From the NCBI RefSeq assembly GCF_000158915.1, contig NZ_GG657754.1, forward strand, positions 912,430-961,803: a stretch of 49,374 nt of DNA, read 5' to 3'. Within the stretch, counting starts at the first letter, position 1, and each line of letters starts with the position of its first letter. Below, piece after piece: positions 16,936 to 26,782 of the stretch. The stretch is from Streptomyces himastatinicus ATCC 53653 (GTDB taxonomy: Bacteria > Actinomycetota > Actinomycetes > Streptomycetales > Streptomycetaceae). The notes beneath the pieces are model-generated. The model was not told the origin of the DNA. It ran no database searches and was given only the letters and a program-made list of their open reading frames with translations. The position numbers were made by a program, and so were the translations under genes.

Positions 16936-18204
16936 ATGTCCGACGAACTGATCTCGATACTCGTGCTGGTGGTGGTCTTCGTGATCGCCACCACCAGATC
17001 GATCAACATGGGCGCGCTCTCCTTCGCCGCCGCTTTCGCGGTGGGGGAGCTGGTCGCCGGTTTCGACGCGGAACAGATCTTCGCGGGTTTCCCGGGCGAT
17101 CTGTTCGTGGTGCTGGTGGGCGTGACGTATCTGTTCGCGCTCGCGCGGGCGAACGGGACCACCGACTGGCTGGTGCACGCGGCGATCCGGATGGTGGGCG
17201 GGCGGGTCGCGCTGATCCCCTGGGTGATGTTCGCGATCAGCGGCGTGCTGACCGCGATCGGCGCGGTGAGCCCGGCGGCGGTCGCGATCGTGGCGCCCCT
17301 CGCGCTGAGCTTCGCGGCGCGCTACCGGATCAGCCCGCTGCTGATGGGGGCCATGGTGGTGCACGGCGCCCAGGGCGGCGGCTTCTCCCCCATCAGCATC
17401 TACGGCTCGATCGTCAACGGCATCGTGGAGCGGGAGAAGCTGCCGGGCAACGAGGTCACCCTGTTCCTGGCCAGCCTCGTCGTCAACCTGCTCATCGCGG
17501 CCGTCGTGTTCGTCGTCTGCGGCGGGCTGAAGCTGCCCCGTACCGACACCGCGGCCGCGGCCGCGTCGGACGAGGAGGAGGCGGCGGCGTCGGACGCGGA
17601 CACCCGGCTCACCCCGGCCCGGATCGCGACCCTGGTCGCGCTGGTGGCCCTGGTGGTCGCGGTCCTCGCCTTCGACCTGGACGCCGGGCTCACCGCGATC
17701 ACCCTCGCGGTCGCGCTCAGCGTCGTCTGGCCGGACCACGGCAAGCGGGCGGTCAACGAGATCACCTGGCCCACCGTGCTGCTGATCTGCGGTGTCCTCA
17801 CCTATGTCGGGGTGCTGGACGAGATGGGCACCATCACCTACGCGGGCAACGCGGTCACCGACATCGGCGTCCCGCTGCTCGCGGCGCTGCTGCTGTGCTA
17901 CATCGGGGCGATCATCTCCGCCTTCGCCTCGTCCGTGGGCATCATGGGCGCGCTCATCCCGCTCGCCGTCCCCTTTCTCTCCCAGGGGCACATCGGCGCG
18001 GTGGGCATGATCGCCGCGCTCACGGTGTCGGCGACGGTCGTGGACATCAGCCCCTTCTCGACCAACGGCGCGCTGGTCCTGGCGGCCGCGCCCGATGTCG
18101 ACCGGGACCGGTTCTTCCGCCAGCTGATGATCTACGGCGGCATCATGGTGGTCGCCGTCCCCGCCGCCGTCTGGCTGACGATGGTGGTCCCGGGCCTGGG
18201 CTGA
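16936..18204 (+). CDS. MatC-like / SLC13-type carboxylate transporter
   Basis: 422-residue polytopic membrane protein of the ion transporter superfamily, with about ten to twelve hydrophobic segments and a hydrophilic Glu/Ala/Asp-rich loop at about 190-212. The N-terminal half resembles the MatC (malonate/dicarboxylate carrier) domain: ISGVLTAIGAVSPAAVAIVAPLAL and GAQGGGFSPISIYG, the latter a hairpin loop with Ser-Pro expected near the substrate site. A second such loop is SASVVDISPFSTNGAL-like near residue 360. GGGAG precedes the ATG. It is divergent from a GntR regulator, so it is probably induced by its own substrate. No metabolic gene follows, so uptake would feed central metabolism. Confidence 0.85.
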   Translation: MSDELISILVLVVVFVIATTRSINMGALSFAAAFAVGELVAGFDAEQIFAGFPGDLFVVLVGVTYLFALARANGTTDWLVHAAIRMVGGRVALIPWVMFAISGVLTAIGAVSPAAVAIVAPLALSFAARYRISPLLMGAMVVHGAQGGGFSPISIYGSIVNGIVEREKLPGNEVTLFLASLVVNLLIAAVVFVVCGGLKLPRTDTAAAAASDEEEAAASDADTRLTPARIATLVALVALVVAVLAFDLDAGLTAITLAVALSVVWPDHGKRAVNEITWPTVLLICGVLTYVGVLDEMGTITYAGNAVTDIGVPLLAALLLCYIGAIISAFASSVGIMGALIPLAVPFLSQGHIGAVGMIAALTVSATVVDISPFSTNGALVLAAAPDVDRDRFFRQLMIYGGIMVVAVPAAVWLTMVVPGLG

Positions 18205-18228
18205 GCCCCCGGCCCGGGACCCCCGGGT

Positions 18229-18684
18229 TCAGCACATCTTGTAGTCGGCCCGGCTGCTGTTGTACGAGCAGGTGTCGACCGTGGTGCCGCCGCTCTTGCG
18301 GAGCGTGGCCTTGTCGCTGGTGTTGTTCCAGACGTAGGCGCGGCGGTCCTGGTACTTGGTGGCGGAGGTGTCCGAGCCGGTGCCGGTGCGCACCGTCACG
18401 GTCTTGCCCGCGCCGAGGGTGTACGACGGGAAGGTGTACGCGTGGCGGCTCGCGTCGACCACCACCCATCCCCTGAGGCTCACTCCGCGCGAGGTGGAGT
18501 TCTTGATCTGCACATACTCGGCGTTGAGGCTGCTGTTGCTCCGGGTGTCCGAACCGGGAGAGTCGTAGTAGATCTTGTGCAGATGCACGGAGCCCGCGGC
18601 TCCGGCGGGCGCCGCGGGATACAGCAGCGCGATGGCACAGCCCGCGGCAATCGCGGCGGCGGCCCTGGCGGTCGTACGGAACAT
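18229..18684 (-). CDS. Secreted lamin-tail-domain protein
   Basis: 151-residue exported protein: a signal peptide (1 to about 30, AGAAG) followed by one lamin-tail (LTD) Ig-like domain. Family features are HLHKIYYDSPGSD, LNAEYVQIKN, GVSLRGWVVVDA, YTFPSYTLGAGKTVTVRTG and YVWNN. Two Cys near the end (DTCSYN, YKMC) could form a disulfide. Start 18684 has GGGGAGAG nine bases upstream. Stand-alone LTD proteins are common in streptomycetes; function is unknown. A large nested hairpin lies immediately upstream. Confidence 0.85.
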   Translation of the reverse strand: MFRTTARAAAAIAAGCAIALLYPAAPAGAAGSVHLHKIYYDSPGSDTRSNSSLNAEYVQIKNSTSRGVSLRGWVVVDASRHAYTFPSYTLGAGKTVTVRTGTGSDTSATKYQDRRAYVWNNTSDKATLRKSGGTTVDTCSYNSSRADYKMC

Positions 18685-18725
18685 GACGTCTCTCCCCTTG
18701 CGTCGTGTCGCGGTGGTGCGCACAC

Positions 18726-18801
18726 AGACGGACGGACGGCCGCGTCCGAGATGGTTTGGGAGTCACGAGGTGACTCCCTCGGTGCGGCCGTCCGTCCGTC
18801 T
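18726..18801. repeat. Nested palindromic element (18-base arms enclosing a 9-base-arm hairpin)
   Basis: AGACGGACGGACGGCCGC (18726-18743) is repeated as its exact complement at 18784-18801. Inside the 40-base spacer, GGGAGTCAC (18758-18766) and GTGACTCCC (18770-18778) form a second perfect hairpin with loop GAG. It lies 41 bases upstream of the lamin-tail ATG and about 120 bases beyond the SDR stop, both on the minus strand. Confidence 0.8.
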
Positions 18802-18862
18802 TTCCCCCACCTGTGTGGGCAACCAGAGTGGACCGTGGGGCTCCGTGGCGGCAGGGCTGCGC

Positions 18863-18880
18863 GGCCCCTGATCAGGGGCC
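18863..18880. repeat. 18-base perfect palindrome downstream of the SDR gene
   Basis: GGCCCCTGATCAGGGGCC is fully self-complementary. It lies 41 bases beyond the SDR stop on the minus strand. Having no loop bases it is a weaker terminator candidate than a hairpin, and could equally be a protein-binding site. Confidence 0.5.
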
Positions 18881-18921
18881 GTCCGGCCCTTGCGACACGC
18901 CGGGGTTGGTGCGGGGGCGCG

Positions 18922-19665
18922 TCAGCGGCCGTACTGCGCCCCTCCGTTGATGTGCAGGACCTGCCCGGTGACATACGCGGCCTCCGGGGAGGCCAGATAG
19001 CGGATGGCGGCGGCTATCTCGGCGGGCACGCCCGGCTGTCCGGTGAGCGTCTGCCCGATCTGCTGCGCGATGAACTCGGGAGTTCCGCGCTCGCCGAAGA
19101 ACTCGGTGTCCTCGACGTAGCCGGGGGCCACCGCGTTGGCGGTGACGCCCTCCGCGCCCAGCCGCTTGGCCAGTTCGAAGGTGTAGGTGTGCAGGGCGGC
19201 CTTGGTGCCGCCGTACGAACCGGGGCCGCGCAGCGCCGCTACCGAGGAAAGGTGCACGATCCGGCCACCGGGTCGGGCGATATGCGGAATGAGGGCTTCG
19301 GTCAGCAGGACGGCGGTGAGCACATTGGCCGCGAAGTTGCGCTGGTACTGGTCGGCGATGCCTTCCAGGGTGCCGTCGTTGCCGGGCGCGACATTGCCGC
19401 CCGCGTTGGTGACGATCACGTCGACGGGGCCGTCGGCGGCGATTTCGTCGGCCGCGCGGCGGGTCTGCCCGGGGTCGCTCAGGTCGGCGGCGGTCCAGGT
19501 GACCAGGCCGTCGCCATGGGTCGCGTTCAGTTTGTCCGCCGCCGCGCGCAGTACCTCGGTGCGGCGTCCCACGATGACGACGCGGTCGCCGTCCGCGGCG
19601 AAGGACTCCGCGGTCGCAAGACCGATGCCCGTACCGCCGCCCGACACCACGATCCGTCGCCCCAT
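18922..19665 (-). CDS. Short-chain dehydrogenase/reductase
   Basis: 247-residue classical SDR. The cofactor motif is SGGGTGIG (8-15), the structural motif NAGG is at 87-90, and the active site has Ser140/Ser141, Tyr151 and Lys155 (SYGGTK). Arg in IVGRRTE suggests NADPH preference. The C-terminal PGYVEDTEFF and YVTGQVLHINGG are typical of the 3-oxoacyl-ACP reductase-like group. Start 19665 is chosen because GGAGG (minus strand, 19671-19675) is ideally placed before it; the upstream ATG at 19677 would lie on top of that site. It has its own promoter and no operon partner, so the substrate is open. Confidence 0.9.
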   Translation of the reverse strand: MGRRIVVSGGGTGIGLATAESFAADGDRVVIVGRRTEVLRAAADKLNATHGDGLVTWTAADLSDPGQTRRAADEIAADGPVDVIVTNAGGNVAPGNDGTLEGIADQYQRNFAANVLTAVLLTEALIPHIARPGGRIVHLSSVAALRGPGSYGGTKAALHTYTFELAKRLGAEGVTANAVAPGYVEDTEFFGERGTPEFIAQQIGQTLTGQPGVPAEIAAAIRYLASPEAAYVTGQVLHINGGAQYGR

Positions 19666-19716
19666 TACGGCCTCCATCGTGCAAATCGTTGAATCTCGAT
19701 CATATGCGTGAACCGC

Positions 19717-19745
19717 ACGCTAAGCAGAAAGGGCTTTCTCGTCAA
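19717..19745 (-). promoter_or_regulatory. Promoter of the SDR gene with a palindrome in its spacer
   Basis: On the minus strand TTGACG (19740-19745) and TAGCGT (19717-19722) are 17 bases apart, a near-consensus vegetative promoter giving a leader of about 45 bases. The spacer is almost filled by AGAAAGGGCTTTCT (19726-19739, 6-base arms with two central bases), placed where a bound repressor would block polymerase. Confidence 0.6.
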
Positions 19746-19767
19746 GGGTGTTGGCTTGCGTTCAGTA

Positions 19768-19796
19768 TTGACAGGTTCTGTCGCCAATGGCCGAAT
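19768..19796 (+). promoter_or_regulatory. Candidate promoter of the GH2 gene
   Basis: TTGACA (19768-19773), a perfect -35, is followed after 17 bases by CCGAAT (19791-19796), a weak -10. Transcription would begin near 19803, about 40 bases before the GTG at 19844. Confidence 0.35.
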
Positions 19797-19843
19797 GATC
19801 GGCGCCCCAGCGTGTTCCACAGCTGTTCCGGCAAGGAGGACAT

Positions 19844-22451
19844 GTGCGTTTACGTTCGGCTCTCACCAGACCCATCGTCGCGGCCCTGGTCCTGGCGCTC
19901 GGCGTACTCGGTCTGCTGACCGGCCCCGGTCCCGCCGTGGCCGCCGCATCCGACGACCGCGATCCCGATCCCGTCATCAACGGCCTGCGCGGCGACTACT
20001 ACCTCCAGTCCGCCCCGGGCGCCTTCGACTTCCACGAACTCAAGGCGACCACCCTCGATCCGTCCCTCGACTTCGACAACCTGGAGCCGCGGCTCCAGAC
20101 CGCCACCGGACGGTCCGACGACGTCAGCGTCCGGTGGACCGGCCGGATCGTCCCCGAGCGCTCCGGGACGCACACCTTCTCGATCACCGGCGACAACGGC
20201 TTCCGGCTGTGGATCGACGGCCGGCCCGTCATCGACCACTGGGTCGACGACTGGGACAAGGAACAGGTCTCCGGCCCGGTCGAGCTGACCGCGGGCCGCG
20301 CGTACGACATCAAGGTCGAGTACTTCGAGCACTACGGCGGCTCCAACTTCCACCTCGCCTGGACTCCGCCCGGCAAGACCAAGGAGCCGGTTCCGGCGTC
20401 GGCGTTCCGGCTGCCCCCGGACTTCGGCTACGAGGGCCCGGTGAGCAGCGCCGTCCAGCCGGACGGCCGGACGCTGCTGATGGACTTCGCCCGCCCCCTC
20501 GCCGCTCCCCCGGCCGGGCCCACCGGCCACCTCACCGCCGTCATCGGCGGCGCGGCCTGGCCGTTGGGCGCGGCCAGGCTGGACCCGGCCGACCGCTCGC
20601 GGCTGCTGCTCACGCTGAAGGAACCGGTGGTGGGCCGCGGCGGCGAGGCGATCGTGCGCTACGACGGCGAGGGCGGCCTGGAGAACGACCAGGGCGCCGT
20701 CGGCCAGTTCCTCGCCTTCGGCGGCAACAAGTCGACATATCAGCTCAGCACCCCCTGGGCGAAGGACGTCGGCCCGGACAACGCCCACCCCGAATACCCG
20801 CGCCCGCAGCTGACCCGCGAGCGGTGGAAGAACCTCAACGGCACCTGGCAGTTCGCCGCCGCCGAGAAGGGTCAGGCGCCCCCGTTCGGGCAGCGCCTGC
20901 GGGAAGACGTCCTGGTGCCGTATCCGGTGGAGTCCGAGCTGTCCGGGCTGGAACGCCACGAGGACCGCATGTGGTACCGGCGCACCTTCACCGTCCCCGC
21001 GAACTGGAAGGTCGGCGACGGACAGCGGCTGAAGCTGAACTTCGACGCCGTGGACTGGCAGGCCCAGGTCTACGTCAACGGCACCCGCGTCGCCGAACAC
21101 CGCGGCGGCTACGACCGGTTCAGCGCCGATGTCACCGACGCCCTGCGCCCCGGCCGCACCCAGGAGCTGCTGGTCGGCGTGTACGACCAGACGGACGCCA
21201 GGGACGGCGAGAACCCGCCGATGGGCACGCAGCGGCTGGACCCCAGCGGCATCTTCTACCCCCCCTCCTCCGGTATCTGGCAGACCGTGGGATGGAGCCG
21301 TTCACTCCTACCACGCCGACAGCCTCAAGCTGATCCCGGATGTGCCGGGCAAGGCGCTCACCGCGGAGGTCCGCGGCGTACGGGACGGCGTGCCGGTCAC
21401 CGCGACCGCGTACGACGGGAAGCGCGCGGTCGGCACGGCGACCGGGCGCACCGGCTCGGCGCTGACCGTGCCGGTACCCTCGCCCCGGCTGTGGTCGCCG
21501 GACGATCCGTATCTGTACCAGCTGAAGGTGACCGTCGGGCGGGGCGCGAAGGCCGACCGGGTGACAAGCTACTTCGGCATGCGCAGCATCGCGGTCGAGG
21601 AGGTCGACGGCAAGAAGCGCATGGTGCTCAACGGGAAGCCGTATCTATCCATGGCCACGCTCGACCAGGGCTTCTGGCCGGACGGTCTGCACACCGCGCC
21701 GACGGACCAGGCCCTGGCGTACGACCTGAAGATGCACAAGCGGATGGGGTTCAACTCCGTGCGCAAGCACATCAAGGTCGAACCCGACCGCTGGTACTAC
21801 TGGGCCGACCGGCTCGGGCTGATGGTGTGGCAGGACATGCCCGCCATGAACACCATCGCGCCCTCGGAGCAGTCGCAAGCGCAGTACGAGCGCGAGATGA
21901 AGGCCATGGTCGACCAGCACATCAGCAGCCCGTCGATCGGCATCTGGGTCACCTTCAACGAGGGGTGGGGCCAGTACGGCGGGCCGAAGGTGCCCGCGCT
22001 CGCCAAGGGCTGGGACCCGTCCCGGCTCATCGACGGCGCCAGCGGCTGGAACGACACCGGCAATGGCGACCTCGCCGACATCCACGCCTATCCGGGCCCC
22101 GGCGAACCGCGCCCTGACGCCGAGCGGGCGGGCGTCATCGGCGAGTACGGCGGTCTGGGCCTGGCCGTACCGGGACACGCCTGGCCGGTGCAGCACACCT
22201 ATGTGGGCGTGGACCAGGAGCAGTACACGGCCGAGTATCTGAAGCTGCTGGACAAGGTGCGGCAGCAGGTCGCCTGCCATGGGAACAGCGGCGCGGTCTA
22301 CACCCAGATCACGGATGTGGAGGGCGAGCTGAACGGGCTCATCACCTATGACCGCAAGAAGGTCAAACCCGATGTGGAACGGCTGCGCCAGGCGCACCGG
22401 TCCCTGATCCGCGCGGCGGAGGACCCGGCGTCGATGGAGTGCACGGGCTAG
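19844..22451 (+). CDS. Secreted PA14-containing glycoside hydrolase family 2 (beta-galactosidase-like), frameshifted
   Basis: About 869 residues if repaired. Signal peptide (1 to about 34), PA14 carbohydrate-binding domain (about 46-185), an Ig-like stretch, GH2 sugar-binding domain (from about 310: RWKNLNGTWQFA, WYRRTFTVP, VYVNGTRVAEHRGGY), then Ig-like and TIM-barrel domains. The frame changes near 21285-21305. Up to GIWQTV it reads in the start frame, and from VHSYHADSLK to the stop in another. The conserved GH2 W-(L/M)-E-P-V block at this point is recovered if two bases are missing; a single extra base is the alternative. Both catalytic glutamates are encoded after the break (FNEGWGQ and GEYGGLG). 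The GTG start has AAGGAGG four bases upstream; the ATG at 19842 is out of frame. Confidence 0.82.
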
Positions 22452-22468
22452 ACGGCGAAGAGCGGTGG

Positions 22469-22498
22469 CGCCCCGCCCGGGGGATCCCGGGCGGGGCG
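22469..22498. terminator. Bidirectional terminator between GH2 and barrel-protein genes
   Basis: CGCCCCGCCCGGG (22469-22481) pairs with its exact complement at 22486-22498 across a 4-base loop GGAT. It sits between convergent genes ending at 22451 and 22511. Confidence 0.88.
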
Positions 22499-22510
22499 TC
22501 ATACCCGGGC

Positions 22511-22984
22511 CTACTCGTCGACCCTGAGCGCGAAGTGGAGGAGCGGGCCCGCGAGGGTGACGGTGCCCTGGCCGTAGGCGGAGTGGTAGCGGCCGGTGCC
22601 GCCGACGATCGCCGTCTTGGCGGTGGCCGTCGCATGGCCCTTGTGGGTGACCTGGTCGCTGAGCACCAGCGAGCCCTTCTTCAGCCGCAGCACCCGGGTG
22701 CACTGGACGACCAGCTTGTGGGCGGTGACGCGGACGGTGTCGCACCGCGAAGTGCCGTTCCCGGCGTACGTCTTCTTCTTCTCGGTGTACAGCTTCAGCC
22801 GGGTCTTCCAGCTGTCACCGGGCTCGACGTGGCGGGGCTTGGTGCTGATCACGGTGACGCCGAGCAGGTCGACCTTCTCGATGTCCCCGCCCGCGGCGGC
22901 CCCCGCGGCGGACGGCGGGAGCAGGGTCAGGGCGGTGGTCAGTGCGGCGGTGGTGACGATGCCACGGACGGCTGACGGAATCAT
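22511..22984 (-). CDS. Secreted allene-oxide-cyclase-barrel-like protein, copy 2
   Basis: 157-residue exported protein: signal peptide (1 to about 30) and one small beta-barrel of the allene oxide cyclase/dirigent-like type. Recognisable features are RLKLYTEKKK, VQCTRVLRLKKGSLVLSDQVTHKG, and the glycine block AIVGGTGRYHSAYGQGTVTL. Two Cys (SRCDTV, VQCTRV) may be disulfide-bonded. TGGAGA lies before the ATG at 22984. It is the downstream partner of a same-length paralogue 51 bases upstream, so the pair is likely co-transcribed. No enzymatic activity can be assigned. Confidence 0.8.
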   Translation of the reverse strand: MIPSAVRGIVTTAALTTALTLLPPSAAGAAAGGDIEKVDLLGVTVISTKPRHVEPGDSWKTRLKLYTEKKKTYAGNGTSRCDTVRVTAHKLVVQCTRVLRLKKGSLVLSDQVTHKGHATATAKTAIVGGTGRYHSAYGQGTVTLAGPLLHFALRVDE

Positions 22985-23035
22985 GGAATCTCCAGGAGTG
23001 GGGGTGTGACCGGCGGGCGAGTTCGTACGGGAACG

Positions 23036-23509
23036 TCAGTCGTCGACGGCGAGGGAGAAGCGGATCCGGTCCCGCCGCACGGTGACGGTGCCCTGGCCCT
23101 CGGCGTCGTTGTAGTGGCCGGTGCCGCCGAGGATGGCGGTCTTGGCGGTGACCGTGGCGCGGCCCTTGTGGGTGATCAGGTCGGCGAGGATCAGCGAGCC
23201 CCTCTTGAGGCGCAGCACCCGGGTGCACTGGACGACCCGCTTGCCGGCGGTCACCTTGACGGCGGTGCACTGGGAGGTGCCGTCACCGGCACGCTTCCCC
23301 TTGGGGGTGTACAGCCTCATGTAGGTCGTCCAGCTGTCGCCGGCCGCGCGGTCATCGGGTCTGTTCTCCGCCACCGTCACGCCGGTCACCGTGACCTTCT
23401 CGATGTCCTCGTCGCCCGCGTCCGCGAGCGCGACGGAGGCGGGGAGCAGCACACAGGCGGTGGTCAGGGCCGTGGTGGTGACGACGCCGCGAACGGCTGA
23501 ACTGATCAT
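23036..23509 (-). CDS. Secreted allene-oxide-cyclase-barrel-like protein, copy 1
   Basis: 157 residues, exactly the length of the next gene, and clearly paralogous through its whole length (for example VVQCTRVLRLKRGSLILAD and AILGGTGHYNDAEGQGTVTV). Signal peptide 1 to about 29 (ALADA). The two Cys of copy 2 are conserved. The frame is open upstream to 23635, but GGAGG five bases before the ATG at 23509 fixes the start. The upstream region to the next gene (258 bases) holds no other gene. The tandem pair suggests a dimer or functional divergence after duplication. Confidence 0.8.
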   Translation of the reverse strand: MISSAVRGVVTTTALTTACVLLPASVALADAGDEDIEKVTVTGVTVAENRPDDRAAGDSWTTYMRLYTPKGKRAGDGTSQCTAVKVTAGKRVVQCTRVLRLKRGSLILADLITHKGRATVTAKTAILGGTGHYNDAEGQGTVTVRRDRIRFSLAVDD

Positions 23510-23669
23510 GGAACCTCCAGGCTCGCGGGATGCCCCGGACTCCCCGGAGCCCTGACCGGTCATTCCATGTAAATGATCACTTTTGGGCAAGGCGGCCCGC
23601 ACAAGCGGCCCGTCGTGCCACCCGGTCAGCCCCATCGCCCGGCACCTGCGGACACCTCGGCGCCCGACG

Positions 23670-23689
23670 GTTGACGGTTCTGTGTCAAC
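23670..23689. promoter_or_regulatory. Inverted repeat upstream of the peptide-uptake operon
   Basis: GTTGAC (23670-23675) and GTCAAC (23684-23689) form a 6-base dyad with an 8-base spacer, about 80 bases before the permease ATG. A -10-like TAAGAT occurs at 23718-23723, but no well-spaced -35 accompanies it. Possible operator, low certainty. Confidence 0.3.
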
Positions 23690-23767
23690 TGTTCCAGGGG
23701 GTTCCGGAGGGCGGATTTAAGATGCGGTATTCCCCAGCCATGACGACGAACCGCTCGAGGGCCCTCC

Positions 23768-24672
23768 ATGAGCAAAGTCCTGAATCTTGACGCTCTACCC
23801 GAGCCATCCCGGCTCAAACGCGTGAAGCGACGGCGCCCCGGACTGCTGGTGGCCAATGCCGCGGTGCTGCTGTTCGCCGCGATGGCGGTGACCACGATAT
23901 TCACCAACCCGCGCTTCGAGTGGGAGACGGTCGGGAAATACTTCTTCGAGATCCGCATCATGAAGGGTATCGGCGTCAGTCTCGGGATGACCGCCGCGAC
24001 CATGGCATTCGCCTTGGTGCTCGGCACCGTTGTAGCGCTCATGCGGATGGGTTCCTCGCGGCTGATGTCGGCGGCCGCCGGCATGTTCATCTGGGTGTTC
24101 CGCTCGATTCCCATGCTGGTGCAGCTGCTTTTCTGGTACAACCTGGCGGCGCTGTTTCCCACCCTGTCCCTCGGCATTCCCTGGGGCCCGCAGTTCGTCA
24201 CCTTCGATGCGAATTCCCTGCTGGGTCCGCTTACCGCCGCGGTCATCGGATTGACCCTGCATGAAACGGCATACGTGGCGGAGTTGATCCGTTCCGGTTT
24301 GCTGTCCGTACCGGAGGGTCAGCACCAGGCGGCCGCAGCGCTCGGGTTGACGCCGACTCAGATCTTCTTCCGCATCACCCTCCCCCAGGCGCTGCGGGTC
24401 ATCGTGCCGCCGATGGGAAATGAGCTGATATCTCTCCTCAAGGCCACATCTCTGGTCAGCGTGATCTCTCTGGCGGATCTGCTGTACTCGGTGCAGCTGA
24501 TTTACTCGAAGAACTTCCAGACCGTTCCCCTGTTGATCGTGGCCGCCATCTGGTACATGATCATCACCGGCGTCATCACCCTCGTGCAGCAGCGCCTGGA
24601 GCGACGTCTGGGGCGACACACGTTGATACCGGCCGAAAAGGTCAGCAAAGTGAAGAGGATCGAGCACTCGGT

Positions 24673-24676
<4 letters not shown>
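23768..24676 (+). CDS. Polar amino acid ABC transporter permease
   Basis: 302-residue membrane protein of the HisMQ/GlnP family. A basic N terminus (residues 15-24) precedes about six membrane segments. The family block [19 protein letters not shown] and the ATPase-docking loop [28 protein letters not shown] are clear. GAGGG lies six bases before the ATG. Base composition is slightly less GC-rich at third positions (for example near 23940-24300) than its neighbours. It is the only permease in the operon, implying a homodimer. It overlaps the ATPase gene by four bases. Confidence 0.92.
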
Positions 24677-25457
<781 letters not shown>

Positions 25458-25461
<4 letters not shown>

Positions 25462-26711
25462 GCGCCGAACGCCCTCTGCCCGCCAAGACCCGCGCCCGGC
25501 TGGAGCTGTGGGACGGCTACCGCTCGTACCACTACCTGGAGCCGGGCGCCGACTTCCAGGACTTCGAGCTGGTGCCCGCGGTGGGCCGGGTGCCCGGCTC
25601 GGCACCGGTGTGGAGCGAGGACGTCGAGGCCCGGGCGCGGGACTTCGAGGAACGCCATCTGGTGATCTCCGCGCACGACCATCTGTCGCTGCGGCCCGCG
25701 GACCCGGGTGACTTCGCCGCGTTCCGCCGCCAGGGCCGGGAGGCCATTCCGTACGAGGGCATCGCCCACTCGGGCGTGGACCTGTTCTTCGACGGCGGCC
25801 CCGCCGCCGTCAGCATGATCCGCTCGCACACCCCCTGGGACTGGGACGACGCGGTGAGCGATCTGGCCATGCGCCAGGCCGACTTCGCCCATCAGCGCCT
25901 GGTGACCCCGGTGCGCACCCTGGAGGACGCGGAGCGGGCCCGGGCCGGGAACCAGGTCGGTGTCGTGCTGACCCTGGAGTCCGCGTCCCCCATCGGCAAC
26001 GACGTCGACCGGCTCGATCTGCTCTACGGACTGGGCGTGCGGCTGCTCGGGCTGGTGTACAGCGAGAGCAACCAGCTCGGCTCGGGGCTCGCGGACACCG
26101 GCGACACCGGGCTGACGGTGCTGGGCCGCCGCGCCCTGCGGCGCATGAACGACCTCGGCATCATCGTCGACGTCTCGCACTCCGGGGACGCGACGGCGCT
26201 GGACGCGGTGCGCCGCTCCACGGACCCCGTGGTGATCACCCACGCCGGGTCGCGGGCGCTGTGGCCGACCCCGCGGATGAAGCCCGACGATGTGATCCGG
26301 GCGTGCGCGGGCTCCGGCGGATTCATCGGCGTCGAGGCGGCCCCGCACACCACCGTCACCACCCGGCACCCCCGGCACAGCCTGGAGTCGGTGATGGAAC
26401 ACGTGGAGCGCTGCCTCGACCTGGTCGGCATCGACCATGTGGCCTTCGGCCCCGACACCAACTTCGGCGATCACACCGCCTGGCACCGCACGTTCGCCCC
26501 GCTGTTCGGCAAGGACGACGCGCTCGACGGCCAGAGTGCCGCACCGCCGCCGCACGAGCCGGTCGAGTACGTCCACGGCTGTGAGAACCCCGCGGAGGCC
26601 GTCGGCAACATGATCCGCTGGCTGTTCGACCACGGCTACTCCGACGAGGACGTGGCGAAGCTCGCCGGGGGCAATGTGCGGCGCGTCGCCGAGACCGTCT
26701 GGGGCCGCTGA
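25458..26711 (+). CDS. M19 membrane-dipeptidase family metallohydrolase
   Basis: 417-residue cytoplasmic dipeptidase-like enzyme of the renal dipeptidase family, which hydrolyses dipeptides and tolerates D-residues and some beta-lactams. Metal-site positions: His73 in SAHDHLSL, bridging Glu175 (LTLESA), His242 (VDVSHSG) and His263 (ITHAGSRAL); a late Asp is in FGPDTNFG. The canonical His-x-Asp of M19 reads His-Asp-His here, an altered second ligand. The N terminus (about 60 residues before the barrel) is longer than usual. There is no signal peptide, so it acts on imported substrate. The start overlaps the ATPase stop. Confidence 0.88.
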
Positions 26712-26782
26712 CCGTCCCCGTCCCGTAACCCCCCACGTCCCCTCATCCGGATCAGCCGGATCCCCCGAAACGGAGCTCAGTC

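Noticed and set aside
18726..18801. Terminal inverted repeats of an insertion sequence
   Set aside because: Only 40 bases lie between the arms, with no transposase and no visible target-site duplication; kept only as a structural element.
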